The notes beneath the pieces were generated by a model. The model was not told the DNA's origin. It did no database searches and saw only the letters and a program-made list of their open reading frames with translations. The position numbers and the translations under genes are program-made. A stretch of DNA of 64,000 nucleotides from JBCCGL01 sp039029275. GTDB lineage: Bacteria > Pseudomonadota > Gammaproteobacteria > JBCCGL01. The DNA lies in NCBI GenBank assembly GCA_039029275.1, contig JBCCGL010000017.1, positions 51,112-115,111 on the forward strand. Reading direction: 5' to 3'. Positions 26,079-34,731 of this stretch are shown piece by piece; positions within the stretch are counted from its first letter, which is position 1, and the number at the start of each line of letters is the position of its first letter.

Positions 26079-27716
26079 ATGGCTAAAGATTTGAAATCGT
26101 TCGCCAAGGAGATCGCGGAAAAGCCGATATTCGTTCCGGAGCGCGCATTCAAAACGTGCCAGCTGGCAATCAAAAACAGCCGTAAAAGTTTGTCCGTCGC
26201 TTCTGACATCATCACGCAAGATCCTGGGCTTTGCATGTGGGTTTTGCGGCACGTGAACCGCAGTCGCAGCAAGAACAGTGATCGTCTTGAAATCACGTCG
26301 GTGATGAGTGCGTTGAATTTACTCGGCGATCAGGCAGCGAAGCAATTGATTGGCCGCGTCGATGTGCTCGAGCACAAAATCACTGATCGTGCTGTTGCCA
26401 GTGTTTATAGCAACCTGCTTGATCGTATGTTGCATGTTTCAACGTTTGCCGAACGTTGGGCACAATTGAGGGGGGATCAAAGCGCCAGTGAACTGCGTAT
26501 CGCGGGCTTGTTGCGTAATATCGGCGAGCTTGCAGTATGTGCTCACCATCATGAAGACTATCTCGCTATTTCCAAAAAAGCGGCCACACCGAACACATCG
26601 TTGACCAGCGCGGCGCGCGAAGTGCTTGGGTTTTCGTTCGATGAGCTAAGTGTTGAATTGACACAGCTCTGGCATCTGCCCGAACTCGTCGCTGATTCGA
26701 ATCGGTGTGAACGTCTTGATGTTTACAGACCACAAGGTGTGATGCTTGCCGCCGAATGCACGCGGCTTGCTGAGTACGGCTGGTTTCATAGTGACATGAA
26801 TATCTGCCAGGAGATGATCGCTGACTATCTCAATCTCGATGGTGTACGAACGGCGCGTCTACTTCACAAAACCGTTTTAGCAATCGCACAATCGAATACG
26901 TTGCATGCGCCATCTCGCTTCGCTGCCGCATTGGTTCAGATTTCAGGTGACAGCCGGATGCGCGCGACGCGGCTGGTACAGCCTGAGCGCGCGCCATCGA
27001 TCAATCGCGCGCGTCAGCGTGAGCATGATACAGCGGTGAAGTTGCAACGCGCTAAAATCTTTGCCAAGACAGTTCAGGTACTCAAAGCGAGTACTTCCAA
27101 CCCCAACACCAGCGCAACCGACATCGTAAGATGTCTGTTAACCGGTTTGCACAAAGGGGTCGGTTTCTCCCGGGTGATGTTTGCGATGCTGGATACCGGT
27201 GGGGATTCGATGAGTGTCAAGCTGGCGCGAGGAGTCGATTTTGATACCGCTCGTGCGATGGTATTGCCCTGCAAAGACCACACGCTTTTCTCATCACTTA
27301 TGAAATCACCCAAAAGCATGTGGATTAATCAAAACACTTTTGTGAAATTTCAGCCGCTGATACCGGACGCGTTTTGCTTACAAGCGGGAACGCAGGACTT
27401 TTTGTGCGGATCCCTTTTCTGCGGGCAGCGACCGATCGGATTAGTCTACGCGGATCAGGTTGGTGGCGATACGCCGATCGATGATCGTAGTTTTCAGCAC
27501 GCTAAATCGTTAATTCAGTTCGCTGCTAAATCGCTCACTATTGTAGAAAACGAACGCCGTGCTGCGCGCAAGTCAAAGAAAAAAGTAGTGCCTGCTACAG
27601 CGTCCTCAAACGCAAAGCCCAAATCAGCCTCGGGCGGTTCTGAGGGTGTTTCGGTTAAACAAATGAGTGATCGCTTGATTAATCAGCGCGTGCAAGCGGC
27701 AGCACATCGCAAATAA
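26079..27716 (+). CDS. HDOD domain protein with C-terminal GAF-like domain
   Basis: A 545-residue signalling protein. An HDOD domain (about 15-240) is indicated by SVASDIITQDPGLCMWVLRHVN, LRIAGLLRNIGELAVCAHH and QLWHLPELVADS. This is an HD-like fold that usually lacks phosphodiesterase residues. After a linker, a GAF-like domain spans about 335-500 (LTGLHKGVGFSRVMFAML to SLIQFAAKSLTIV). The tail is lysine- and serine-rich. The ATG at 26079 follows the PilZ stop by 14 nt; the frame extends upstream inside the PilZ gene but that is overlap only. HDOD proteins often sit in motility and c-di-GMP circuits, matching this operon. Ligand and partner are unknown. Confidence 0.78.
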   Translation: MAKDLKSFAKEIAEKPIFVPERAFKTCQLAIKNSRKSLSVASDIITQDPGLCMWVLRHVNRSRSKNSDRLEITSVMSALNLLGDQAAKQLIGRVDVLEHKITDRAVASVYSNLLDRMLHVSTFAERWAQLRGDQSASELRIAGLLRNIGELAVCAHHHEDYLAISKKAATPNTSLTSAAREVLGFSFDELSVELTQLWHLPELVADSNRCERLDVYRPQGVMLAAECTRLAEYGWFHSDMNICQEMIADYLNLDGVRTARLLHKTVLAIAQSNTLHAPSRFAAALVQISGDSRMRATRLVQPERAPSINRARQREHDTAVKLQRAKIFAKTVQVLKASTSNPNTSATDIVRCLLTGLHKGVGFSRVMFAMLDTGGDSMSVKLARGVDFDTARAMVLPCKDHTLFSSLMKSPKSMWINQNTFVKFQPLIPDAFCLQAGTQDFLCGSLFCGQRPIGLVYADQVGGDTPIDDRSFQHAKSLIQFAAKSLTIVENERRAARKSKKKVVPATASSNAKPKSASGGSEGVSVKQMSDRLINQRVQAAAHRK

Positions 27717-27718
27717 TC

Positions 27719-28687
27719 TTATGCGCTCATCTTTGCGCCTATAATCTCCGGCAGGCGCTGTTCCAACCAATAATTCGGCATGCCCGTCGGGCTTTGCGCG
27801 ACAAACCCGACATGCCCGCCGTGATCGCTCAGTTCCAGCGTCACATAACTCGATAGATCCTGCTCGCGCGGTATAGATTCACACTCGAAAAACGGATCGT
27901 CGCGCGAGTAAACTATGTGTGTAGGTGAAGCAATCTTGTGCAGATACTTTTTGCTGCTGCACTCGGTGTAGTAGTGATCGGCTCCATCGAAGCCGTGGAG
28001 CGGAGCGGTGATTTTGTCGTCGAATTCGTACAGAGTTTGTACACCGATTACGTCCTTGGGCGCGAATGGTGCGTTGGTATGAACCGGCAACCGAATAAGC
28101 ATCTTTTTTTTCATCAACTTGATGAGGTGACGCTGGTAGATTTTCGAAATCCCCCGATTGAGTTGGCGTGCGCCGCCCGCAAGCATAAACGGCGGTGATA
28201 CTGCAATCGCAATCGACAACGGCGACGCCGCTTGCTCTTCGCCCTGATATTTGAGTAAGGCGTTGCCACCAAGTGAGTAACCGACGGCCGCGAGCGGCGT
28301 TTGCGGATTGCGAGATTGCAGCACGGAGATCAGGTATCGAATGTCTTGCGTGTGACCACTGTGATAAGTACGTAGAAATCGATTGGGTTCACCGCTGCAA
28401 CCGCGAAACATCATTAAGGTTGCGCAAATACCCAGTCGCTTCAGAGCATTTAACAGGCCCTTGAGATAGTTTGATTCCAGTGTACCTTCAAGGCCGTGAA
28501 ATAAGCACACGCGGAATTGCGACGTGCCAGCCAGGTGAAAAAGGTCAACAAAGTCGCCATCCGGTAGTTCAAGGCGTTCGTTTTGCAGTGTTGGGAGATG
28601 GATTCTTCGAACGGTGCTTGCCCACACAGTTTGTGCGTGAGGATTGCGTAACCATCGAGCCGGCGCGAATTCACTCTGAACAATCAT
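27719..28687 (-). CDS. Alpha/beta hydrolase, YheT family
   Basis: A 322-residue hydrolase of the YheT/EMB8 group. Landmarks are the opening PARWLRNPHAQTVWAS, an oxyanion-loop region LFHGLEGTLESNY, nucleophile Ser138 in GYSLGGNALLKY, a late acid in VYSRDDPFFE, and the histidine in SDHGGHVGFV. Family members act on esters or lipids, but the natural substrate is generally not settled. Its stop lies 2 nt from the end of the HDOD gene, so the two transcription units converge. Cytoplasmic, no signal peptide. Confidence 0.88.
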   Translation of the reverse strand: MIVQSEFAPARWLRNPHAQTVWASTVRRIHLPTLQNERLELPDGDFVDLFHLAGTSQFRVCLFHGLEGTLESNYLKGLLNALKRLGICATLMMFRGCSGEPNRFLRTYHSGHTQDIRYLISVLQSRNPQTPLAAVGYSLGGNALLKYQGEEQAASPLSIAIAVSPPFMLAGGARQLNRGISKIYQRHLIKLMKKKMLIRLPVHTNAPFAPKDVIGVQTLYEFDDKITAPLHGFDGADHYYTECSSKKYLHKIASPTHIVYSRDDPFFECESIPREQDLSSYVTLELSDHGGHVGFVAQSPTGMPNYWLEQRLPEIIGAKMSA

Positions 28688-28807
28688 GCGACCGGATTTT
28701 ATTACGGTCGGAAGGCGGCGTCGTGCTTGCGAATCGAAAATGTCGCGAATTTAGCCCGTAGTGACAATCTGCTGATAAAATGCCGCGCAAAAATCCGAAT
28801 GCCCATT

Positions 28808-29554
28808 ATGCGAATCCTTATCACGAATGACGACGGCTACCGCGCCGAAGGACTGCTTGCCTTGCACGAAGCGCTACGCGACCTAGTGGAGTGTGTGGTC
28901 GTGGCGCCGCACAGCGACCGCAGTGCATCGAGTCATGCGCTAACTGTGCGCCAGGCGCTGGCGGTGCATCGACACAGCGACGAATGCATCTCCGTCGAGG
29001 GCACGCCGGTGGACTGTGTGCATCTTGCCTGCGGCGGTTTGCTGGAGCACCCGCCGGACATGGTGGTCAGCGGTATTAATTCGGGCATGAATATGGGTGA
29101 CGATGTGCTTTATTCCGGAACTGTCGCTGCCGCGTGCGAAGGGAGGTTTCAGTCTTTGCCCGCTATCGCGTTTTCACTTGCACGATTCAATCCCGCGCAG
29201 TACGCGACCGCTGCCAGCGTCGCACGCAGAATGATCGAGCAAGTGATTGACGGCAGGTTTTCGGGTGCCACGTTTTTGAACGTCAATATTCCTGACGTTC
29301 CTGCACATGAACTCAAAGGGATTCAGTCGACGCGGCTGGGCCGACGGCACCGCTCGGGGGACGCCGCACCAGACCGGGACAAAGGCAACGCTTTTTATTG
29401 GCTGGGCCCACCGGGGCGAATCGCCGATGACAGCCCGGGCACCGACTTTCACGCCGTCGCGAATGGATACGTCTCAGTCACGCCACTGCAAAGCGACATG
29501 ACAAATCACAGCGCGGTTGCGTCAGTCGCTAACTGGGTAGATGGCATCGCATGA
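28808..29554 (+). CDS. surE: 5'/3'-nucleotidase SurE
   Basis: Stationary-phase survival nucleotidase that dephosphorylates nucleoside monophosphates. The N-terminal MRILITNDDGYRAEGL carries the metal-binding Asp pair. Other family landmarks are APHSDRSASSHALT, GTPVDCVHLA and SGINSGMNMGDDVLYSGTV. The length is 248 residues, normal for the family. The ATG at 28808 gives the canonical start; in-frame codons upstream are not used by relatives. Its end overlaps pcm by 4 nt (ATGA), so the two are translationally coupled. It heads the surE-pcm-yqaA-nlpD-rpoS string conserved in gammaproteobacteria. Confidence 0.95.
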   Translation: MRILITNDDGYRAEGLLALHEALRDLVECVVVAPHSDRSASSHALTVRQALAVHRHSDECISVEGTPVDCVHLACGGLLEHPPDMVVSGINSGMNMGDDVLYSGTVAAACEGRFQSLPAIAFSLARFNPAQYATAASVARRMIEQVIDGRFSGATFLNVNIPDVPAHELKGIQSTRLGRRHRSGDAAPDRDKGNAFYWLGPPGRIADDSPGTDFHAVANGYVSVTPLQSDMTNHSAVASVANWVDGIA

Positions 29555-30234
29555 GTGCGGCTAAGACAAAGCGCAATATCGAAGGCATTGGCATGACCTC
29601 GCAGCGCACGCGCGTGCGCCTGGTCGAGCGACTGCGCGATAAAGGCATACGCGACGAGCGCGTACTCGCGGCGATGGCGCATGTACCCCGGCACATGTTC
29701 GTCGATGAAGGTATCGAGACACGCGCCTACGAAGACACCGCCTTGCCAATTGGCCACGGCCAAACGATCTCGCAACCTTACATCGTCGCACTAATGACGC
29801 AATCGATTATGTCTGCGGGGGATCCCAAACGCGTGCTTGAAGTGGGGACCGGGTCAGGTTATCAGGCTGCCGTGCTGGCACAACTGATACCCCATGTGTA
29901 CTCCGTGGAGCGCTTGTTACCGCTCTTCCAACGCGCTCAGTCGGTATTTCGCACACTGGGTTATACCAACGTCATCACGCATCACGCCGACGGCGAGTGG
30001 GGCTGGGCCAAGCACGAGCCTTACGACGCGATCATGGTAACGGCCGCACCGCAACAAGTGCCGGAATCGTTGATCAAACAGTTAAAAGTTGGCGGTGTGA
30101 TGATCATCCCGCTGGGGCGTGAAAACGCCGATCAACGCCTGATCAAGGTGACGAGAACAGAGCAGGGCATTGAAGAGGAAGAAGTCGAACGCGTACGATT
30201 TGTGCCGTTTTTGTCTGGCAGAGTGGGAAGCTGA
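29551..30234 (+). CDS. pcm: Protein-L-isoaspartate O-methyltransferase
   Basis: Repairs damaged proteins by methylating isoaspartyl residues with SAM. At 227 residues it shows the family features SQRTRVRLVERLRDKGI, LPIGHGQTISQPYIVALMT, motif I VLEVGTGSGYQAAVLA and ILHADGEWGW-like THHADGEWGWAK. The final segment ends QLKVGGVMIIPLG and RFVPFLSG. It overlaps surE by 4 nt and is followed by the YqaA gene after 5 nt. The pairing with surE and rpoS is a typical stationary-phase maintenance grouping. Confidence 0.95.
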   Translation: MSAAKTKRNIEGIGMTSQRTRVRLVERLRDKGIRDERVLAAMAHVPRHMFVDEGIETRAYEDTALPIGHGQTISQPYIVALMTQSIMSAGDPKRVLEVGTGSGYQAAVLAQLIPHVYSVERLLPLFQRAQSVFRTLGYTNVITHHADGEWGWAKHEPYDAIMVTAAPQQVPESLIKQLKVGGVMIIPLGRENADQRLIKVTRTEQGIEEEEVERVRFVPFLSGRVGS

Positions 30235-30239
30235 CGCCG

Positions 30240-30815
30240 ATGTTTGAATCGATGTACGACAAGATTTTGTTGTGGGCACAGCACCGCTTTGCCGTTCGCT
30301 TTCTGGCGATTTTCAGCTTTATCGAATCGATCTTCTTCCCGATACCAACCGATGTGATGTTGATCCCGATTGTCTTGCGCGCCCCAACGCGAGCGTTCTA
30401 CCTGGCTGCAGTGACCACGGTTGCGTCGGTTGCGGGAGGTCTGGTCGGCTACCTGTTGGGCGCTTACGGATTTGAGATGCTCGAACCTGTCTTGCATCAA
30501 ATCGGATACTGGGACCGATACCAGCGCGTGATCGAATGGTTCGATACGTGGGGATTTTGGGTCGTCTTCATAGCAGGTTTTTCGCCACTGCCATACAAAC
30601 TGTTTACTGTTGGTGCCGGCGCGTTGAACCTGGCGTTTTTGCCGTTTGTGATTGCATCGCTTATCGGGCGTGGAGCGCGGTTTTATCTGGTTGCGAAAGT
30701 CGTCGCCGTATTTGGGCCAAAAGTGGAACCAACCGTGCGTAAATATATCGAATGGCTGGGTTGGGGCTGTGTTATTTTGCTCCTCGCGTTGATTGCGTAT
30801 TCCAGTCTCGACTGA
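30240..30815 (+). CDS. YqaA-type membrane protein of the DedA/VTT superfamily
   Basis: A 191-residue integral membrane protein. SFIESIFFPIPTDVMLIP near the N-terminus and GFSPLPYKLFTVGAGAL later are the two re-entrant-loop signatures of the SNARE-associated/VTT fold. The second carries the conserved proline and glycine residues. About four to five hydrophobic segments are seen. DedA-like proteins are linked to lipid scrambling and envelope integrity; the specific role of the YqaA branch is not defined. It lies 5 nt after pcm and 6 nt before nlpD, clearly within the operon. Confidence 0.88.
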   Translation: MFESMYDKILLWAQHRFAVRFLAIFSFIESIFFPIPTDVMLIPIVLRAPTRAFYLAAVTTVASVAGGLVGYLLGAYGFEMLEPVLHQIGYWDRYQRVIEWFDTWGFWVVFIAGFSPLPYKLFTVGAGALNLAFLPFVIASLIGRGARFYLVAKVVAVFGPKVEPTVRKYIEWLGWGCVILLLALIAYSSLD

Positions 30816-30821
30816 TCGATT

Positions 30822-31649
30822 ATGAACGTAATACGGATATTCCTGCTGCCTTTTCTTGTGATTGTTGCGGTCGCGTGTACGCGCAGCGCGCCGGTTGTCA
30901 CCCAGGCGTTTGATCCGAATCGGTACATTGTTCAAACCGGCGATACGGTGTATTCGATTTCGTGGCGCTACTCGCAGGACTTTCGCGATGTGATTGCATG
31001 GAACGATTTAACGGATCCGTACATTATTCACCCCGGGCAAAAACTGATTGTGCGCAAACCAGCAGGGGCGACGTCCGTCGCGCAGTCGGCGGAAATTGAA
31101 GAACCAGAAGAGGAAACCGGCGCTCAAACGCAGCCATTAAAAAAGAAAACGATTTCCGCGGCGCAAACGCCGACACCAAACAATACTACGAGTCAGGGTA
31201 CGGCTTCCCAAGCGACGACGCCTCAACCGTCGGCCAACGTTCCCAAGCAAACACCCGCGCAAAAGAAATCCAATACCCCGGAGAACTGGGGATGGCCAAT
31301 TCGTGGCAAGTTACTTAGCAAATTCGTCAACAACTCCCTGGATAAGCAAGGTATCGACATAAAGGGCGTCGAAGGCGCAATCGTCAAAGCCTCACGCGGC
31401 GGGGAGGTCGTCTACAGCGGCGGGGGAATGATCTACCACGGCAGCCTCATCATTATTAAACATAGCGAGACGTTTCTGAGCGCGTATGCGCACAACAGCC
31501 GCTTGCTCGTGAACGAAGGTGATGCGGTGAAATCAGGGCAGGCAATCGCCCATGTTGGCACCAGCAACGCCGGGGTCGCTAAGCTTCATTTTGAAATCCG
31601 TAAGAACGGAAAGCCTGTTAATCCGCTGAAATATCTTCCATCTCTTTGA
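30822..31649 (+). CDS. nlpD: LysM/M23 lipoprotein NlpD (amidase activator)
   Basis: Outer-membrane lipoprotein that activates cell-wall amidases during daughter-cell separation. The signal peptide ends in lipobox VAVAC. A LysM domain follows (YIVQTGDTVYSISWRYSQDF to HPGQKLIV), then a proline- and threonine-rich linker, and a C-terminal LytM/M23 domain (about 155-275). Only LHFEIR remains of the usual HxH, and GIDIKG replaces the first zinc-ligand motif. This fold therefore looks non-catalytic, as in E. coli NlpD. Its position directly before rpoS is conserved, and rpoS promoters often lie inside this gene. Confidence 0.93.
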   Translation: MNVIRIFLLPFLVIVAVACTRSAPVVTQAFDPNRYIVQTGDTVYSISWRYSQDFRDVIAWNDLTDPYIIHPGQKLIVRKPAGATSVAQSAEIEEPEEETGAQTQPLKKKTISAAQTPTPNNTTSQGTASQATTPQPSANVPKQTPAQKKSNTPENWGWPIRGKLLSKFVNNSLDKQGIDIKGVEGAIVKASRGGEVVYSGGGMIYHGSLIIIKHSETFLSAYAHNSRLLVNEGDAVKSGQAIAHVGTSNAGVAKLHFEIRKNGKPVNPLKYLPSL

Positions 31650-31683
31650 TTTAAATATCTATTTTTTTGGCACGCTCTGTGCA

Positions 31684-31699
31684 GCCTTAGCTTTAAGGC
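31684..31699 (+). promoter_or_regulatory. Hairpin in the rpoS leader
   Basis: GCCTTA-GCTT-TAAGGC is a perfect 6-bp stem, followed by a run of A residues, in the nlpD-rpoS gap and about 95 nt before the rpoS start. RpoS leaders are commonly structured and targeted by small RNAs. Whether this hairpin has that role is not shown by the sequence. Confidence 0.4.
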
Positions 31700-31794
31700 A
31701 AAAAAACGTCAATAAATTTACGCCTCTGCCGATACTGGGCCACAGGGTTACCCAGAAAACCGAGTGTTAGCTCGATCCAACGGAGATATTGAAG

Positions 31795-32850
31795 ATGGCA
31801 AAAACACAACTCGCAGAAATTGACGACATGAGCGACGTTCACGAAGATGCCACGTCAGAGAGTGTAGTACTTGTCAGCGACCTTGCAAAAAATGATGACG
31901 AAACTGTGGATGTTGTCGAAGAGCAAGACGACGATGACAACGAAGAGGAAGAAGATGGCGAGATCGAAGGCGCAGACGGCAAAAAGCGTTTTGCGGCCGG
32001 CGAAGTCTCGCGTCGAGAAATTGATGCGACCCGCCTCTATCTGAAAGAAATCGAGTTCTCCCCACTTCTGACAGCAGATGAGGAGAAATACTACTCGCGA
32101 CTGGCGCAGAAAGGCGACGAGAAAGCGCGGGCCAAGATGATCGAGTGTAACCTGCGCCTCGTCGTCAAAATCTCACGGCGCTACATGAATCGTGGATTAG
32201 CACTGCTCGATCTGATCGAGGAGGGCAACCTTGGCTTGATTCACGCGGTGGAAAAGTTTGATCCGGAACGAGGCTTTCGGTTCTCAACCTACGCCACCTG
32301 GTGGATTCGTCAGACCATTGAGCGCGGTTTGATGAATCAGACGCGCACGATTCGTTTGCCAATTCACGTGATCAAAGAGATGAACGTCTACCTCAAGGCG
32401 GCACGTCGCCTGCAGCAGACGCTCGAGCACGAGCCAACGCCGAATGAAATCGCCGAACTGCTGGACCGCCCGGTGGCCGATGTTAAAAGACTCCTTGGGT
32501 TAAAAGATCGCGTCACCTCGGTGGACATTCCTGTCGGTAAAGACGGTGATAAACCTCTGCTCGAGATCATTCCCGACGAGCACAATTTAGACCCGTCGAT
32601 GACACTGCAAAAAGACAGTGTGCACTCAAACATTGACAATTGGCTGGGTGAGTTGGAATCCAAACAGCGCGAAGTTGTGGTTCGTCGATTTGGATTGCAC
32701 GGTCATGAGCGCTCGACTTTGGAAGAGGTTGGCCGCGAGCTGGGCGTCACCCGTGAGCGCGTCCGCCAGATTCAGATGGAAGCGTTACGCCGCTTGCGCC
32801 GCATTCTCGAAGGCAGCGGATTTTCTGTTGATTCGATCTTCTACGCGTAG
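31795..32850 (+). CDS. rpoS: RNA polymerase sigma factor RpoS
   Basis: General stress and stationary-phase sigma factor. Region 1.2 is DATRLYLKEIEFSPLLTADE. Region 2 contains NLRLVVKISRRY, LLDLIEEGNLGLIHAVEKFD and RFSTYATWWIRQTIERG. Region 4 contains STLEEVGRELGVTRERVRQI. The N-terminus before region 1.2 is unusually acidic (a run of Asp and Glu at about 40-60). The ATG at 31795 is chosen over a TTG two codons upstream because GGAG lies 9 nt before it, giving 351 residues. A terminator follows at 32875-32904. Confidence 0.96.
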   Translation: MAKTQLAEIDDMSDVHEDATSESVVLVSDLAKNDDETVDVVEEQDDDDNEEEEDGEIEGADGKKRFAAGEVSRREIDATRLYLKEIEFSPLLTADEEKYYSRLAQKGDEKARAKMIECNLRLVVKISRRYMNRGLALLDLIEEGNLGLIHAVEKFDPERGFRFSTYATWWIRQTIERGLMNQTRTIRLPIHVIKEMNVYLKAARRLQQTLEHEPTPNEIAELLDRPVADVKRLLGLKDRVTSVDIPVGKDGDKPLLEIIPDEHNLDPSMTLQKDSVHSNIDNWLGELESKQREVVVRRFGLHGHERSTLEEVGRELGVTRERVRQIQMEALRRLRRILEGSGFSVDSIFYA

Positions 32851-32874
32851 CCGGACACGTACCATGTAGCAAGC

Positions 32875-32904
32875 CGCTGGCAGGAATACTCTCGCCAGCG
32901 TTTA
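32875..32904 (+). terminator. Terminator after rpoS
   Basis: CGCTGGC and GCCAGCG form a perfect 7-bp stem with a 12-nt loop, followed by TTT. It lies 25 nt after the rpoS stop and before the convergent Mth938-like gene. Confidence 0.75.
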
Positions 32905-32932
32905 ATTCCCTGTATCGGGACAAATTTGGCGC

Positions 32933-33313
32933 TCACATGATCAGCGCCAGCACAACTTGCCTGAACTCTGAAACCAGCACATTGTAGGTGCGGCATGCGG
33001 CCGCACTGTCCATAACGTCCATACTGCGATTTTTCATCGCCAGCGCTTTCATTAACTCGATAGACGGAAAGGCTTGTGTTTTGCCTGTTCCCAGAAGCAA
33101 AACTTCCGGTTCAGCGGCAATTGCTTCTTCGAGCAATGCAATGTGTAAATCCGCGGAACTGGCGATCGGCCAGTTTTCCAATACGCGATCTGGCAAGAGA
33201 ACGAGGCTTTCTGTATACGTTTGCCCGTCAATTGTTACTCTGCCTGTAGAGTAATCCTCGACTAACTTCGAACCCGCGCCTTTTTCAAGATTAAACTGCA
33301 CCGCGTCTGCCAT
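32933..33313 (-). CDS. Mth938-like domain protein (DUF498 family), function unknown
   Basis: A 126-residue protein of the Mth938/XCC1710-like fold. The recognisable pattern is YSTGRVTIDGQTYTESLVLLP near the start, then EVLLLGTGKTQAFPS, and MDSAAACRTYNVLVSEFRQV at the end. Human NDUFAF3 shares this fold, but no bacterial function is established. It is convergent with rpoS, and its start overlaps the candidate hom promoter on the opposite strand. Cytoplasmic; no signal peptide. Confidence 0.82.
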   Translation of the reverse strand: MADAVQFNLEKGAGSKLVEDYSTGRVTIDGQTYTESLVLLPDRVLENWPIASSADLHIALLEEAIAAEPEVLLLGTGKTQAFPSIELMKALAMKNRSMDVMDSAAACRTYNVLVSEFRQVVLALIM

Positions 33314-33336
33314 CTAAAACTCGATCCCGATATAAT
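33307..33336 (+). promoter_or_regulatory. Candidate sigma-70 promoter for hom-thrC
   Basis: A perfect -10 TATAAT (33331-33336) is preceded after 18 bp by CTGCCA, four of six matches to the -35 consensus. Its direction and position, about 55 nt before the hom start, fit transcription of hom and thrC. It overlaps the start of the divergent DUF498 gene. Confidence 0.6.
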
Positions 33337-33393
33337 AGCGAGTTTTGCGCTTCGTTGATCACTCGCGAACTTGGCTCGATAAGGGGAAGAAGT

Positions 33394-34704
33394 TTGAAAC
33401 CGGTAAAAATTGGCCTGCTCGGTCTTGGCACTGTCGGCCAGGGCACCTGGTCTGTATTAAATCGCAACGCGGCGGAGATCACCCGTCGTGCCGGTCGTGC
33501 GATTGAAGTGAAAAGTGCCGCAATTCGCGACATGGTCAAAGCACAGTCGCATGGCTTTGCCGATTTGGAATTGACCGTTGAACCGGAGCAGATCGTTAAC
33601 GATCCTGAAATCGACGTTGTTGTTGAACTGATGGGTGGCTACGAGCCCGCGCGCGCGCTGGTGTTGCAGGCGATTAATAATGGCAAACACGTGGTCACCG
33701 CCAACAAAGCGTTGATCGCGTTGCACGGTAACGAGATTTTTGACGCAGCTCAGCAAAAAGGTGTGATGGTCGCATTTGAGGCGGCAGTGGCGGGTGGTAT
33801 CCCGATCATCAAGGCGATCCGCGAAGGGCTGTCAGGCAACCGCATCCAGTGGCTGTCCGGCATTATTAACGGCACCGGCAATTTCATCCTGACCGAGATG
33901 CGCGACAAGGGCCGAGATTTTGCGGATGTGCTTGCTGAGGCGCAGGAACTCGGCTACGCCGAGGCCGATCCGACGTTTGACATTGACGGCACCGACGCCG
34001 CCCACAAGCTGACGATTCTGGCGTCGATTGCATTTGGCATTCCCCTGCAGTTTGACAAGGTGTTCAAAGAAGGCATTGATGTTGTCAGCCGCGAAGATGT
34101 CGAATACGCCGAGGAGCTCGGTTACCGAATCAAGCATCTCGGCATCGCAGCGCAGGCAGACAACGGCGTACAACTGCGCGTGCATCCGACATTGATTCCC
34201 GAGTCGCGATTGATCGCCAACGTCAACGGCGTCATGAACGCGGTGCTCGTCAACAGCGACGCCGTCGGCTCGACGCTCTACTACGGTGCCGGTGCGGGCT
34301 CCGAACCAACCGCTTCGGCGGTTGTTGCAGACACCATCGATGTCGTCCGCACTTTGACTGCAGACCCAGGCAACCGGGTGCCGCATCTGGCTTTTCAGGC
34401 GGACGCGCTATCCGACCAGCCCGTCATGGAAATCAGCGAGATCGAATCCTCCTACTACCTGCGCCTGATGGCGGACGACCGCGCCGGTGTGATGGCGGAT
34501 GTGACCCGCATCCTCGGTGATCTGAATATCAGCATCGAGGCGATCCTGCAAAAAGACCCGCGCAGCGCCGACGGTTCGGTGCCGGTTATTATGCTGACGC
34601 ATCGTGTTCATGAAGGGCGGATCGACACGGCTATCGAGCAGATCACGCAGTTGAAATCAATCAACAACGATATTGTGCGCCTTCGCGTAGAATCGCTCGC
34701 CTGA
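33394..34704 (+). CDS. hom: Homoserine dehydrogenase
   Basis: Reduces aspartate semialdehyde to homoserine in methionine and threonine synthesis. The NAD(P)-binding GLLGLGTVGQGTW opens the protein. NKALIALHG and the catalytic-domain stretch GGIPIIKAIREGLSGNRIQ follow, with GIINGTGNFILTEM. A C-terminal ACT domain (about 350-436) is the usual threonine-feedback site. The start chosen is TTG at 33394, because AGGGGAAG lies just before it and relatives begin MKPVKIG; the open frame extends slightly further. The product is about 436 residues, as in Pseudomonas. thrC follows after 27 nt. Confidence 0.95.
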   Translation: MKPVKIGLLGLGTVGQGTWSVLNRNAAEITRRAGRAIEVKSAAIRDMVKAQSHGFADLELTVEPEQIVNDPEIDVVVELMGGYEPARALVLQAINNGKHVVTANKALIALHGNEIFDAAQQKGVMVAFEAAVAGGIPIIKAIREGLSGNRIQWLSGIINGTGNFILTEMRDKGRDFADVLAEAQELGYAEADPTFDIDGTDAAHKLTILASIAFGIPLQFDKVFKEGIDVVSREDVEYAEELGYRIKHLGIAAQADNGVQLRVHPTLIPESRLIANVNGVMNAVLVNSDAVGSTLYYGAGAGSEPTASAVVADTIDVVRTLTADPGNRVPHLAFQADALSDQPVMEISEIESSYYLRLMADDRAGVMADVTRILGDLNISIEAILQKDPRSADGSVPVIMLTHRVHEGRIDTAIEQITQLKSINNDIVRLRVESLA

Positions 34705-34731
34705 TCGCGCATACCTAACGGGACAGCACAC

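Noticed and set aside
30132..30935. 267-residue minus-strand open frame across pcm, yqaA and nlpD
   Set aside because: Antisense to three conserved genes; low-complexity basic composition typical of shadow frames.
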